The notes beneath the pieces are model-generated. The model had not been told where the DNA came from. It ran no database searches and saw nothing but the letters and a program-made list of their open reading frames with translations. Positions 22,532-33,520 of a stretch of 64,000 nucleotides of DNA are shown one piece after another (position 1 is the stretch's first letter; every line of letters starts with the position of its first letter). The stretch is from Gymnopus androsaceus JB14 (taxonomy: Eukaryota; Basidiomycota; Agaricomycetes; Agaricales; Omphalotaceae). The stretch spans positions 62,001-126,000 of the forward strand of contig ML769507.1 of NCBI GenBank assembly GCA_009733575.1. Reading direction: 5' to 3'. Made by a program: the position numbers and the translations under genes.

Positions 22532-22905
22532 CTAGAATGCGAAATTGGATACGTGGTTAAAGAATAAATTGCGTCAGGTATGTATCATGGAAACAATCAT
22601 AATATCTAGAATTTGGTTGTATATCGTGATCAAAAAATATTCAGCTGGCGCAGCCTGTTGTACGATAGAGATGCCAACAGCAGTCGAAAAGTTGGCCACT
22701 GGAACGCGAGCATATGCATCTGATTGAAGATTCGGGAAGAAACGATGGGCTGGAACATCTCGCAATGTGGCGGGTTGAATTTCTCTGCGAGTATAGTATG
22801 ATTTGGTTTGAGATTCGGCCATCGGGTGAAAGAAAAAAGCGCTTGTACGCGCTTGTTCCTTGAAAGGGCGCCTACTGGCGCCAATCGTTCTTTTCTACGC
22901 TCATC
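22532..22905. promoter_or_regulatory. Divergent promoter region between the 7-TM and KH genes
   Basis: The 374-bp interval separates two oppositely oriented start codons, so both promoters must lie here. A minus-strand open frame (22574-22822) crosses it but shows no domain and no splice link to either gene. Confidence 0.5.
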
Positions 22906-24355
22906 ATGTCAACCGCGACCTCGACTGGCGGGTCCTCAAAACAAGCTTCGGAAGCTGCTGCGGCAGCGGCAGCTATCGCTGCCAAAATTGCAGCTCAATT
23001 CGCTTCAGGTGGAGGCGGAATGAGTGGAATGCTTGGGGTTGGGAACGATGCAGCGTTCACGCATGATATCGACATTAACGATGCCAGAAACCGATACATG
23101 CTCTGTAAATCTTCCACACAACAAGAAATTCAAGAAGAAACTGGCGCTTCGATCTCAACTAAAGGAACTTGGATCCCTAATCGTTCTAAAGCCACCGAAA
23201 AAGATCCACCTTTATATCTACATATTATGGCTCCTACGAAAGAAACCTTGGACAGGGCGATTAAGAAAGTTGAGGAACTGCTCGCAATTGATATGGGGAG
23301 CTTGGTTGAGGACAAGAAGGACCGAAATACAGGCAGGAGAAAATGGCCCGAGGAGAAGATGCCGGTTGGGTTGGACAGTATAAGGAATTTCAATATTAGA
23401 GCAAAGGTTGTTGGACCTAGCGTATGTGACAGTTCTTTTTTCCCTCTATTTATTGCCTTACGACTTTTTCCTTAGGGTTCCTTCGTTAAATATATCCAGC
23501 AAGAAACAGGTACCCGCGTACAAATCAAGGGTGTTGGCTCTGGTTTTGTCGAGCAGGAGACAGGTCAGGAGAGCGATGAACCATTGTATATACATATAAC
23601 GTGAGTTGGTGACAATGGTCTTCCGAGATTTGACTTTTGGTTATCGTGTTTTTATTTTTTTTGTTCGTCACTTCCCTCAACTGACTTCCTTCCTCACACT
23701 TATGTCATACTATCTTCCAGCGGACCCGAAGAATCCCAAGTTGCGCGCGCAAAAGCCCTCACTGAAGACCTCCTCCTCGTTGTCCGCGCTGAGCATGCAA
23801 AAATGCAATCCGTCGTGCAAGCACAGCAGATGGAACTTCACCAGGCACAACAGCAGTACGCGGCTTATGCTGCATTTCAAGGCGGAGGAGGAGGTGCACC
23901 CGCAGGCTATGGAGGAGGTTATGCTCCACCTCCGCCAGGAGATGCTCCTCCACCTCCTCCGGGTGACGCTCAGCCTCCGCCGCCACCAGGTGATGGTTCT
24001 GCGCCGGGAGCGGGTACGTCGCAAGATCAGTACATAGCGTATTGGTGAGTCTTTTTCGGTTTTACTTGAGAACTGCGTGATCGACGAAGAAATTCGTATT
24101 CATTAACACATTCTTCACTCGTCCTTCCATCCTTTTGAACACTTAATTCTAACGATACTCTACAGGGCCGCATACGGATACGACGTCAACACAGCCGAAT
24201 TCAAAGCCTGGGCTGCGGAACAGGCGAAGCAGGCTGAGCAGTATTACGCTCAGCAGGGAACGGCGGCGTACCCTGGAACAGATCCGTCCGCTGCTGCTGC
24301 TCCCCCTCCTCCGCCACCTGACAGTCAGGCTCCGCCACCACCACCGCCTGCATAA
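22906..24355 (+). CDS. KHDC4-like RNA-binding protein with two KH domains
   Basis: Exons 22906-23421, 23476-23600, 23721-24044 and 24166-24355 (introns 54, 120 and 121 bp) give 384 residues. After an Ala-rich start come DIDINDARNRYMLCKSS and IQEETGASISTKGTW, the first KH-like unit typical of KHDC4/BLOM7. The second KH follows with SFVKYIQQETGTRVQIKG, GSGFVEQETG and EPLYIHITGP. The C-terminal half is Gln/Tyr-rich with several PPPPGD-type proline runs, and ends APPPPPPA. Family knowledge: KHDC4 binds RNA and influences splice-site choice. The proline runs may bind WW or SH3 partners. A likely single-copy housekeeping gene. Confidence 0.85.
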
Positions 24356-24593
24356 GGTCAGCCTAGTCTGTGAGTATGAGAGGATGAGCTGGAGGAGAAT
24401 CCAATCGACCGCTTTCTTGTCGTTAACTCGCTGCCCCAAAAGACTTAACCTAATGTCATGTACTTATCTATATCTTGTGTATTTGCAGTGTTCACTCGGA
24501 TTGATTTGGCCCACTTTGCGTTCAATCTACTTATATCATAAATTACACTAGCATCACTAAAACGATGCATGCACTTATGTGCACACAGTACAG

Positions 24594-24999
24594 TTTGTCT
24601 GCTTGAATGAAGTAGATGTTTTCGCCAAAAAGTTGGCCCAGTCGCCGCTAGGTAAGTTACTGTTCTGTGTCGGCATTTCTGATTCCCTAGTTTTGCTGAC
24701 TTAAAGTCTTCCCTCTAGGCAGCTACTTGCCCGATTACAAAGGGGGTGACAACTACAACGCTGCTTGCGAGTACTTACGCTACCGATTCAGGAGCCTCAA
24801 CCAGAACACGAAGAGGCAGATTTGTGCACATTACACTTGTGCAACCGATACTCAGCAAACTAAATGTACGTCCTTAGAACGCCCTATCGATGAAATGTTT
24901 AACTTTCTAACCTCAAAAGTCGTATTGAGTGCCAGCAAAGACGTTCTTCTGCAAATTCACTCAACCTTGAAGAGAAAGATTTACTCGAGCTCCAGATGA
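24594..24999 (+). pseudogene. Truncated C-terminal fragment of a G-alpha subunit gene
   Basis: Three exon remnants match the last exons of the G-alpha gene at 27374-29896, with introns at the same places: 24594-24651 (LNEVDVFAKKLAQSPL), then about 24719-24866 (YLPDYKGGDNYNAACEYL and HYTCATDTQQTK), then from about 24922 (VLSASKDVLLQ). It lacks the P-loop, switch regions and start. The normal end (ERGLL in the full gene) is lost; the frame ends KIYSSSR. NExD replaces NKxD, as in the full gene, so both derive from the same odd lineage. A 30-bp segment just downstream (about 25028-25057) is repeated at about 25539-25569. Confidence 0.8.
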
Positions 25000-25876
25000 G
25001 GGACCTCGGTATCTATATATCTAGTACGCATCTGTTGATCAAACGACGTTTATTACCACTGACCAGTGCATGGCAGTGTCTGCTACTGGGCGCTGAACTA
25101 AAGGTAAGTATAGACTCGAACCAGCCGGCTCTGTCGGCCCTGGACGTTCGATGGAAGACGATCGAAGTTCGGGAACACACTGCAAATTCCATGTCTTTCG
25201 ACACTAACAAGCGTCGGTACATAACGAAGCTCTCAATTGCAATTTGTGGGTTGCTACCCACTAGCTAGAGATTTGAGGATGAATGGTCAATGACTCAATG
25301 GTGTCCTCAATGCAGATTTATCATCTCATGCCTTAAAAGTTAAATCATGATAGTGTAGACTGCCAGCTTGCTGCGCGCTCAGCGCTCAGTAATCAGTATC
25401 CGGCTGTAGCCTAGTTACTGTGTCGGAGCCCTTATTGTCCGATACTTGGTAACTGCTTCGCTGGGTCATAGCAGTAAACAGGCGACAGTAAGTCTCTGGT
25501 TCTGCCGTTCAACTTCCGTTCAACCTCTATTACCGATTCGCATCTGTAGATCAATGTCGTTTATTACCAGTGTATTCCAGTGGCTGGGCGCTGAGTACCG
25601 AATGGCATGCGTCACGGCAAGTCAATCCACCTCTTCAGTCTCGGGAACGCAGGACGAGGCAAAAGACTCTCAGATTGCGCAATGACCTGGATAGAAGAGA
25701 CAAAAATACCGCTCGTCATCATTAACCGGCATTGTAAACGACAATCGCTATTGGTTCATCGACGACGCTCAGCTGTCACATCTCGACTTTTGTTGATCTC
25801 GACCGTTTGGCATTGGCATCTTGCCAGATGTTGGATGGTCAGAACCGAAGGGGAAGAGGCTCACCTAGTCTCCCAC
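25000..25876. other. Intergenic region, no gene recognised
   Basis: It contains the short direct duplication noted for the G-alpha fragment and no supported gene. Confidence 0.45.
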
Positions 25877-25884
25877 TATATAAG
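25877..25884 (+). promoter_or_regulatory. TATA box of the small secreted protein gene
   Basis: TATATAAG in TCCCACTATATAAGATGG, about 240 bases before the ATG at 26125. The intervening leader is pyrimidine-rich and has splice-like AG sites, so a 5'-UTR intron is possible. Confidence 0.5.
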
Positions 25885-26124
25885 ATGGACGAAAAGCACC
25901 TGGAAAGCATCAATTCGAATTCTTCTTTCCGTCCTTTCATCCTTCTTTCTTTTGGCCAGGTCGCCCTACAAGACTCTTTCGTTCTTTCGAATCTTCTTTA
26001 ATTTGGACTTTTACATAACCACTTAGGTTGGTCCACTGTCTTTTCTGCAATGGTTTTGCTGGAGCTGATGTTATCATTTTGCCTAGCTCAAGCTATCTAC
26101 ATTCGTTCGCAATCTTTGACAGTC

Positions 26125-26938
26125 ATGTTCGCCAAGATCGCTCTCTCTTTGCTCTCCATCTCCGCTTTGGCCAGCAGCGCCTTCGCAGCGCCTGTCGACT
26201 CTCAGACCCAGAGCTTAGGTATGTGACCTTAGAAGTAGTGAGTGCTACATTCTTATGTCAATCCCAGCTCGTCGTTACACCTCCTTCGACAACTGGGATG
26301 GCATCTCCTCGATGTCAGGGTTCGATAACTTCTACGGCTCTGACAATTTCTCGGGAGAGGTATCCACCCAAGTCGTCGCAGAGGAAACCGACGTCGTATG
26401 CGAGTCTGTGAGCATCACGATCATCCAACAGAAACTTCTCGTTTTGCAAGAAATGGCCAGGCAGTAAGCTTATTCATTTTTATGTATTATACTTCCTCAC
26501 AGTATGTCTAGGATTATTACCGAACAGATCTGTGAAGTAGAAACTCAAACTATCGGTGAGTATACCCAGCTTGGACCTACCAAATCGGGTATTTAATGTT
26601 TCTTGTTGCAGTTTTCCAGCAATACATTTCTTCCGTCAGCCACTTCTCGGACGATATAATGCATACCAGTAGTCTCAGCGCTGGATACGACTCGTCAATT
26701 GTCAGCCACTACTCTGATCTCTACAACTCTGATGGATCCCTGTCTACCGTAAGTGGAGGTTTCTCAGAACGGATAATTGTCCGCTAATGAGCATATGCAG
26801 TATGACCTTGGATTTTCTGGCTCCGATGCTGGACAGAGCGTTGTAGTTCCTTCTGGAACGAACTGGGACGACTCCACCTCTCCTAGCTCTGTCCAGAGTG
26901 CTTACATCGCTGCCCAGAGTGCTATCAGTGGAAACTGA
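26125..26938 (+). CDS. Small secreted protein, Ser/Tyr/Asp-rich, unknown family
   Basis: Five exons, 26125-26218, 26268-26463, 26512-26555, 26612-26748 and 26801-26938 (introns 48-56 bp) give 202 residues. The first exon is a textbook signal peptide (MFAKIALSLLSISALASSAFAAP), with probable cleavage at AFA-AP. The mature protein starts with a possible dibasic processing site (ARRYTSFD), then a run rich in Ser, Asp, Tyr and Phe. A central alternating stretch has two cysteines (VVCESVSITIIQQKLLVL and EQICEVE). The C-terminus is Ser/Gly-rich and has no anchor. No known domain was recognised. Secretion is likely; a role as an effector, adhesin or cell-wall protein is speculation. Confidence 0.75.
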
Positions 26939-27373
26939 GTGGGTGTATCTCGTGGCACATTTTAGACATGCTTGCTCACCTTTGTTCATAGAAGCAACAT
27001 TGATACTTGCTTGATACTTGTGATCGAACTTGAACATTGATTCGAAGTTCATAACTCACGGCCATGATTTTTCGAAATATTTAATTGGGCGTATTGCTAT
27101 CCTGGTGTTTTAGATTTTAGTTAAGATGGGTTTTGGATGGGTTTTTGTAATTCTCTGATTTTTAAAGATCATGTCTTGATGCAGCTTGAATAAAACAATA
27201 CAACTGCGAATTGCTGATGCCAAGTGTCCGAAGGTAGCAGCGCTTAAAAGGAGTCAGGAATCATATGAATGGCTACCTGTCAAACGGTAACAATGTTACT
27301 ATTATGCTGAACAGCCATTTTCAAGTCCTTAGTATAAGTAGATCCATCGACCTCAGGTAGTACTGAACGATCC
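26939..27373. other. Intergenic region, no gene recognised
   Basis: AT-rich 435 bp containing the promoter of the G-alpha gene; no feature stands out. Confidence 0.5.
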
Positions 27374-29896
27374 ATGGACAGACATTCCGAAACTAGCAGT
27401 ATCTTCACCACAACCTCCTCTTCCACTGTTCCAGGTCTTGGCTATCATTCTGGTAGGGCCATCCGACGAGTAGGATCTGTAGTTGTAAATGGATTGGATG
27501 CTATTCTCATCCGTCGAAGGCTGGCTCAGGTCGAAGCTGTCCTAGGTCAAGGAGCCAATGCACTGAACGCAGAATCCGATAAGCTCAAGTTGCTTTACAG
27601 TGATCTGTTCGAGTTGTCCCGGTATGCTCTCAGCTTGTAAAATCTGCATGATCTTCCAGCTCAGTCAATAGTATAGTCCTGTATACAGCCTGTCCATTCG
27701 CACTCGAGCTTTTAGCTTGATTATGGGGCAAGTTGGAGGGATGGAATTCGAGGATCTTGCAGCTACCATTCTGGAATCGCCGTTGTCTGAGTCGTATGAT
27801 CTTCTCAAAGAAATGCTCTTGTGTATACGTTCACAGGGCGAATCTACGAAGTGCGTGGTTATTTCTCTGAAGCGCTACCTCAGTTTACTAACCTCAACTA
27901 CTAGGTTGTCATCCGTAGGACTGGCTGCATACAAGGCTCGACTGCCCTATGCTTCATCTGAATTCATGTCAAGATCTATCCTTTGTACTGCTTTCTTGCT
28001 ATATCTAGGCCTATTGATCTCGCTGAGCTCGGGTTCGACTTTCCCGAGACTGGTGATCGATCTTGGCCTGCTCACATTCATACTTGAATCATACCCCGGT
28101 ATTCTGGAGCTGAAAATCTTCAATTATTCTTGGCCGGAGCAACACTTGCTTGGTGTTCAGCTTTTTCTCCTTTCTCTGTCCGTAAAATTGGATCCTGTCG
28201 CAGATGTGTTATCTACCACTCAAGTAGACCGACTTCTTACTGCCATCGGCAAAATATTGAGCACAGAGAATCGGGGAACTGAGCAGGATCAGGATGATTC
28301 ACTAGTACCATCTGTATTAACCCGGATACGCTTGCATATCTCAACGTATAGATTAACCCGAAATTTCGCGGTCGGTATCACGCAAAACATCGCCAAGCCC
28401 ATTAGTAACAATGAATCCATAGCTCGTGAGTAATCTCCGCCTTGCCAGTTATCCAGTTTGCGGATGCTGACTAGGAGCTAGGAGACCATGAAATTGAGCA
28501 GCTGCTCACCAGGGACCGTATGATGCGAAGCAATGAAATTCGATTGCTCTTGCTCGGAACCGATGAATCTGGGAAGGTATCCTGAACCAGTCTGCCCATT
28601 ACTTATGATCTAACCTCCAACTTTCACAGTCGAACCTATTGCAACAAACAAAGCTTATGATGAACGGAGGATACAATGTCCAAGAGCGAGAATCTTACAA
28701 GGAAATCATTTTTTACAATACTATACAATCAATGTGGTCAGTACGTCCCTCCCTTTTTCATCCTTACATAACTTGAATTATCTCTAGTGCCATTCTCAAA
28801 GCTCTACCTGTTTTGGGCCTTCTCTTGACCCCTCAGAACGATGTCCATCGTGCTACTATCTTTGCCCATCGAATGCAGATTGAGGTCGACGTCCTTCCTC
28901 GGGATGTCGCTGACGCTATCCGTTCTCTTTGGAAAGACCCTGGCGTCAAGGAAGCCGTTCGTCATTCCCGAGAGTTCCAACTCAACGACTCGGCTGTCTA
29001 TTACTTCAACAATGTCGACCGTATATCACAACCAGGCTACATGCCCACTGACTGGGATATCATTCGTTCTTATGTCAAGACCACTGGTATCACAGAGACT
29101 ACCTTCAAGGTCGGCGATCTCACATACAGGCTTTTAGATGTCGGAGGTCAGCGCTCAGAACGGAAGAAGTGGATCCACTCTTTCGAGAACGTCACCGCCC
29201 TAGTTTTCTTTGCCAAGTTGACCGAGTATGATCAGATGTTGTACGAGGATGAGAGTGTGGTATGTCTTTTCCCCTTTGAGTGCTTGACCTTGAGACTCAA
29301 CCTTGTCTATCTTAGAACCGTATGCAAGAGACATTGACGCTTTTCGATTCGATATGCAATTCAAAATGGTTTGTAAAGACGACAATCGTAAGCTTTTCAT
29401 TACTATCTTGGTTGTTCTCTCTCTCAGCTTTCGATTTTCCAGATCCTGTTCTTGAACGAGACTGATATTTTCGCCGAGAAGCTCCCTCGGTCGCCGCTAG
29501 GTGCGTTCCCGCCTCATCTACGCACTCTACTCCCGAACCGTCTCCACAACGGTTTACAAATCGCTTCCCCCTCTAGGTGAATACTTTCCCGACTACAAAA
29601 GCGGTAACAACTACGACGCCGCTTGTGAGTACCTGCTCCACCGATTTGTGAGCCTCAACCAGAACACTGCAACGAAGCAGATTCACGTACATTATACTTG
29701 TACCACCGACACTCAACAAATTAAATGTATGTCACCGTTGGGTTCCTTTCTATTCTCGTCTGATCTTTCCTCTTCTCTTCCTATACCTGCTCCTTCGTCT
29801 TCGTCTGCGTTGCGTCGCACTTCAACAAAAGGCGTTCTGGATTCCATCCGAGATATTCTCTTCCAGAATCACCTGCGGGAACGTGGGTTGCTATAG
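27374..29896 (+). CDS. Divergent heterotrimeric G-protein alpha subunit with long N-terminal extension
   Basis: Ten exons: 27374-27621, 27689-27850, 27905-28425, 28482-28576, 28630-28736, 28788-29259, 29316-29387, 29443-29500, 29577-29726 and 29832-29896, 649 residues. The first 310 residues are not G-alpha: a Ser/Thr-rich start, a charged helix, then Leu-rich sequence of unknown fold. From about 311 it is a G-alpha: RLLLLGTDESGKS (P-loop, 331-343), the helical domain, EFQLNDSAVYYFNNVDRI, TTGITETTF, LLDVGGQRSERKKW with catalytic Gln499, LFLNETDIF, and TCTTDT (619-624). Oddities: the switch I arginine finger is Tyr473 (RSYVKTTG), the guanine-specificity NKxD is NETD (564-567), the N-terminal MGxxxS myristoylation site is missing, and the end is ERGLL without the usual Cys. 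The intron at 27851-27904 is divisible by three, so retention would also stay open; the extension's exon plan is less certain than the rest. Confidence 0.82.
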
Positions 29897-30120
29897 ACGT
29901 CCTACTCAACATTATATTTCTATAAAATAGTGTTTGTGTAGCGTTTGAATAGATGTTGTTTTATTAAATAAAATGACATCCGTTTCCTGATCATGACTTC
30001 ATTGTATTAGGCTTTGTCCGCTGAAATCCAGTACTGCTCCCACGCAAGGTAGTCTTGCAGAATTCCCCCAAGTCGATATCTGGCTTTCTGGATTCTCCTG
30101 TTACTCACCATCATGCTCTA
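29897..30120. other. Spacer between G-alpha and repeat block
   Basis: No gene; the 3' flank of the G-alpha gene. Confidence 0.5.
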
Positions 30121-30471
30121 TCTTATGAAGGCATTTTTCATCATTTATTGTACATCTTACTCAAATTTGGCTGTTTTTACTCTGTGGACGTACTTTTAGC
30201 ACATATTTTTACTACTTGTGGGTACTTGATGATAATTGTGAATTCCAATGTGTACTTTACCCTTATCTTATAGCGTTGAATTTGATATGCTGCTAGGTTC
30301 CACTTATAGGTATCTCTGCTCTGGCCACTCAGTTGTGTATGTCTGAAACTATTGATTTTACTTGCATACCTCCCCAGTGTACTCTTGAGCCTTTGGTAGT
30401 GTACTCTTGAGCTCCAGTGGCATACTCTTGAGCTCCTGTGGCATACTCTTGAGCTCCTGTGGCGTACTCTT
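30121..30471 (+). repeat. Centre of a third foldback element (left piece, split by gypsy insertion)
   Basis: The sequence from TATGAAGGCATTTTTCATC to the minisatellite matches the centres at 16028-16431 and 18640-19070. It is interrupted at CTCTT (30467-30471), the target duplication of the gypsy element, and resumes at 45387. Confidence 0.8.
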
Positions 30472-30927
30472 TGTCAGCGACTAGTTCCTCACAACATGAG
30501 GTACCAGGTGTCACGACTTCCGACTTAGGCAAAGAGACAAACAATGAGGAAAAGAGAAGATGATATTGAGGACTAGGAGGTATTGACGAGATTGAAGCTA
30601 AGGACTAAGCTACAGCTACAACTACTATATATACTAATGTACAAACCCTAAGCCCTATACCCTATACCCTGACCGTGTGGTAACAATGCATGAAACGATG
30701 AAAGACAACAAGTAAACGACAATAAGTAATGATAGGTCAATCGTACAAGTATGGACATGCTAGCATGTGTTATGATCAAAAAATGATCATACTCTGATCA
30801 TCAGAATCCTAATTAGTACAGCTGCGTGTCTAAACAAGCACGTGCTTATGTGGATATACAAGAGTAAATAAAGGAAAATGATAAAGAATAATACCATGTG
30901 TCTGATAAGATAAGAACGTTCGTAACA
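30472..30927 (-). repeat. 3' LTR of the gypsy element
   Basis: It pairs with 44931-45386. It contains a TATATATAG promoter box (plus-strand CTATATATA near 30625) and a telomere-like tract (AAACCCTAAGCCCTATACCC at about 30643). Differences from the other LTR are almost all CpG-related. Confidence 0.93.
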
Positions 30928-30941
30928 TTACCCCCTCTCTA
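30928..30941 (-). promoter_or_regulatory. Polypurine tract of the gypsy element
   Basis: On the minus strand, AGAGAGGGGGTAA lies directly against the 3' LTR, the normal place for the plus-strand primer of reverse transcription. The chromodomain reading frame stops within it (ERG then TAA). Confidence 0.8.
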
Positions 30942-31581
30942 GGACGCAATTTCCACATCGCGCAAGCTTTGCAGTCATGGATTCGGTTGGTATAGAAGTT
31001 GGAACAGGTGTCGTTAATGATTCAGGAATGGGACAAAAAAGATGTTTGGGGAATAACGACATGGGTATTTCGAGTTTTCGGATGTCCTTTGAGCATGGTT
31101 TGGAAGGATTTTTATTATGGAAATCCTTAATAGCATCCTTTGCTTTGTCGAGATTTGATACTGGTTCCCATGTCATTTCATGCGGTCCATACCCTTTCCA
31201 TTTGACTTTGTACGACACCTTCTTACTTCTTTTATTTTCTTTCGAATCAACTATTTCTTCAACTTCGTACTCTGGTTCTTCTCCTTCAACCTCTACGGGA
31301 GGTGGATTGGTATTTCGGGGTTGGTTTGGGAATTGTGGAGGATGATATGGCATGAGGAGAACTTCATTGAAAACGTTATGAATGTTTCTCCATGTTTTTG
31401 GGATTTTGAGTTTGTATGAACTACGACCAACTTTCTCTAGTACTTCAAAAGGTCCAAAACATTTGTCATCCAATTTCTTCATTGGATGACTTGTCATAAT
31501 GTTTATTCCTTTGAGCCACACCTTATCTCCGACTTTGTATTCTCTTGACTCGCTATGTTTTTTGTCATAGTAGCGAGTCAT
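30928..31581 (-). pseudogene. Gypsy integrase C-terminus with GPY/F module and chromodomain
   Basis: Open segment of 217 residues. YKVGDKVWL and CFGPFEVLEKVGRSSYKL form the GPY/F module of chromovirus integrases. EYEVEEIVDSKENKR through YKVKWKGYGPHEMTWEP (about residues 104-157) is a chromodomain with the aromatic cage pattern (Y, W, W). Family knowledge: this domain directs integration toward methylated-histone chromatin. The rest is a proline-rich tail. Confidence 0.88.
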
Positions 31582-31620
31582 GTCTTCAGCTGCTTTCTTT
31601 AGTGCTGATCCTACTTCATC

Positions 31621-32262
31621 TCATACTTTCTTCATATTATCGGCAAACTCTTGGGCTGAGGGATTAGAGGACTTTTCTTTTGGTGCAGTGCCTTTATAGG
31701 GATGACGGCCCATGTCAGTAAAGAAGGGAGTAACTTTTGTAGCGGAGTGTACTCGGTCGTTGTATGCAAACTTGGCTGTGGGTAACCATTTGTGCCAATC
31801 TGACTGGTGGTAATTAATGAACAAATGAAGATAGTGTTTGGTTTTTTGGTTTGTTCTTTCGGTTTGTCCGTTAGTCTGAGGATGATATGCTGTTGTAAAG
31901 TTTGCTTCAATTCCAAGTTGTTTGTATAGTTCCTTCATAAAACCCGAATGGAATTGTGGACCTCAATTGTGTACAATCTTTCAGAAGAGTCCATGAATAG
32001 GAAAGATCTTTTCTCTATACATGTGTGCCATGCCTTCTGACGTTAATGACATATGAGTGGGAAGAAGTCTGATTTGCTTTGTATAGTGATTGGCGAATAC
32101 AGCAATGGCGTCAAATCCTCCTGCTTCTGGTAACTTCCCAATCAGATCTACTCCTACGAATTCCCAAGGTCTGGATGGTACATTATGGGGGTTAAGATGT
32201 CCGACAGGTTTGTTTCGATGGATTTTTGTGGCTTGGCATTTCTCGCACCCTTTTATGTACAT
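31621..32262 (-). pseudogene. Gypsy integrase core, frameshifted
   Basis: Two minus-strand segments. 32262-31981 has CEKCQATK (end of the zinc finger), then FVGVDLIGKLP with the first catalytic Asp. 31938-31621 has YHPQTNGQTERTN with the catalytic Glu. The second catalytic Asp region falls in the gap between them (about 31940-31980), where the frame is broken. Confidence 0.85.
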
Positions 32263-32306
32263 TCAGATATCATTTCCCATTCCCGGCCACCAGTAGTCAC
32301 GAGTAA

Positions 32307-33219
32307 CTAACTCCCACGTTTTGTATTGACCTGGATGTCCCCGAGGATTGAGTCGTGGTGTTTTTGTATGATTTCTCCTCGTAACTCTTGATTCTTTGGA
32401 GCATAGATGCGATTTTTCCACGTAACGATTCCACCATGTTCATTAACCCAGTATTTGTCTTTTCCATTTAGAGCTTCAACTACTGCTTTGTCCATGTTAT
32501 TGACATATTTTTTGATTTTATCAATTATGGCGTCTTCTGGACTCTCAGTTTCACAGATTATATTGATGAAAAATTCTGGTTTAAGAACAACGATGTCTTT
32601 GTTATCATTCATCCCCGTTTCAAGGTTTGTCATCCTTGACAAAGCATCTGCTTTTCCCATAGAAGTTCCTGGTTTGTGATGAAGAGTGAATTCATATTCG
32701 GATAGTTCTGTAACCCAATGTGCTTGTCGTCGATTAAGTTTCTGGGGTTTACGGAAATATTGGAGATTCTGATGATCGGTCCATATTTCAAATGGTTCTC
32801 GAGCACCCATAAGGTACTGGCACCATTCCGATAGTGAATCCATAATAGCCATCATTTATTTATTGTAAATCTCATAGTTACGTTCAACATCATTGAGGGA
32901 ATGAGATCTAAAGGCTACTGGTTTCCATTTTCCATCAACCTGTTGGGATAGTACAGCACCATTGGCAAAGTCAGATGAGTTGGCTTCTACTCGGAATTTC
33001 CCATTATCTAAAGGGATTACTAGTGTAACGTCCTCGGTAATTCTTGTCTTTAGAGTTTCAAAGGCTTGAAATTCTTCAGGACCCCATGACCATTCCGCAT
33101 TTCCAGTGAGTTTGCTGAGTGGTCTGGCAACGTGACTGAACCCTCGAATGAAGTGTCTAAAGAAGTTACAGAATCCTAAAAAGGATTGTATCTCGCGTTT
33201 CTTCTTTGGGACTGGCCAG

Positions 33220-33221
<2 letters not shown>
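32307..33221 (-). pseudogene. Gypsy RT thumb, RNase H and integrase zinc-finger start
   Basis: 33221-32856 reads DWPVPKKKREIQSFLGFCNF, then the RNase H start (FRVEANSSDFANGAVLSQ, with Asp replaced near the usual first catalytic residue, which is normally DAS/DxS). 32855-32307 continues FEIWTDHQNLQYF, ADALSRM and the HHDS of the integrase zinc finger. A stop separates the two pieces at 32856, and a frameshift follows at 32307. Confidence 0.85.
33208..33221. repeat. LINE target-site duplication, left copy
   Basis: GGGACTGGCCAGTC, repeated at 41612-41625, each lying in the gypsy DWPVP codons. The duplicate sites rejoin the gypsy RT reading precisely. Confidence 0.85.
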
Positions 33222-33257
<36 letters not shown>

Positions 33258-33520
33258 GTGGAGCATTAAATGGTTTAGGTCGAGACAACATAGTCGCTTT
33301 CCTTCGCCTGCTAGGGGGAGACCGGGGATTGAAACCCAGTCAGAGATGACTCTTGTAGGTGCGCCTTTTCAGGTTAGCACGTCATCTTGGCTCATTCTAT
33401 CACCGCGGGGAAATGCTTTTACGCACAGAGTGTGGGACTCTCGGGCCAGTTATCTCCATATTGCCATCATCCTTCCCGATAACTTCCTCTCTCTCTCTCT
33501 CTCTCTCAACTTCTCTCAAC

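Noticed and set aside
22574..22822. Minus-strand open frame in the 7-TM/KH divergent promoter
   Set aside because: No domain, does not join to either flanking gene, and would cover the promoter of both.
27905..28425. Alternative reading of the G-alpha extension (frame with DLAELGFDFPETGD after a splice near 28010)
   Set aside because: It ends at a stop after about 25 codons, while the chosen frame stays open and joins the G-alpha core in phase; kept only as a caution about that exon.
33290..33345. Minus-strand GGGTTTCAATCCCC resembling a tRNA T-arm/B box in the LINE 3' region
   Set aside because: No matching acceptor, D or anticodon arms could be folded; not a tRNA gene.
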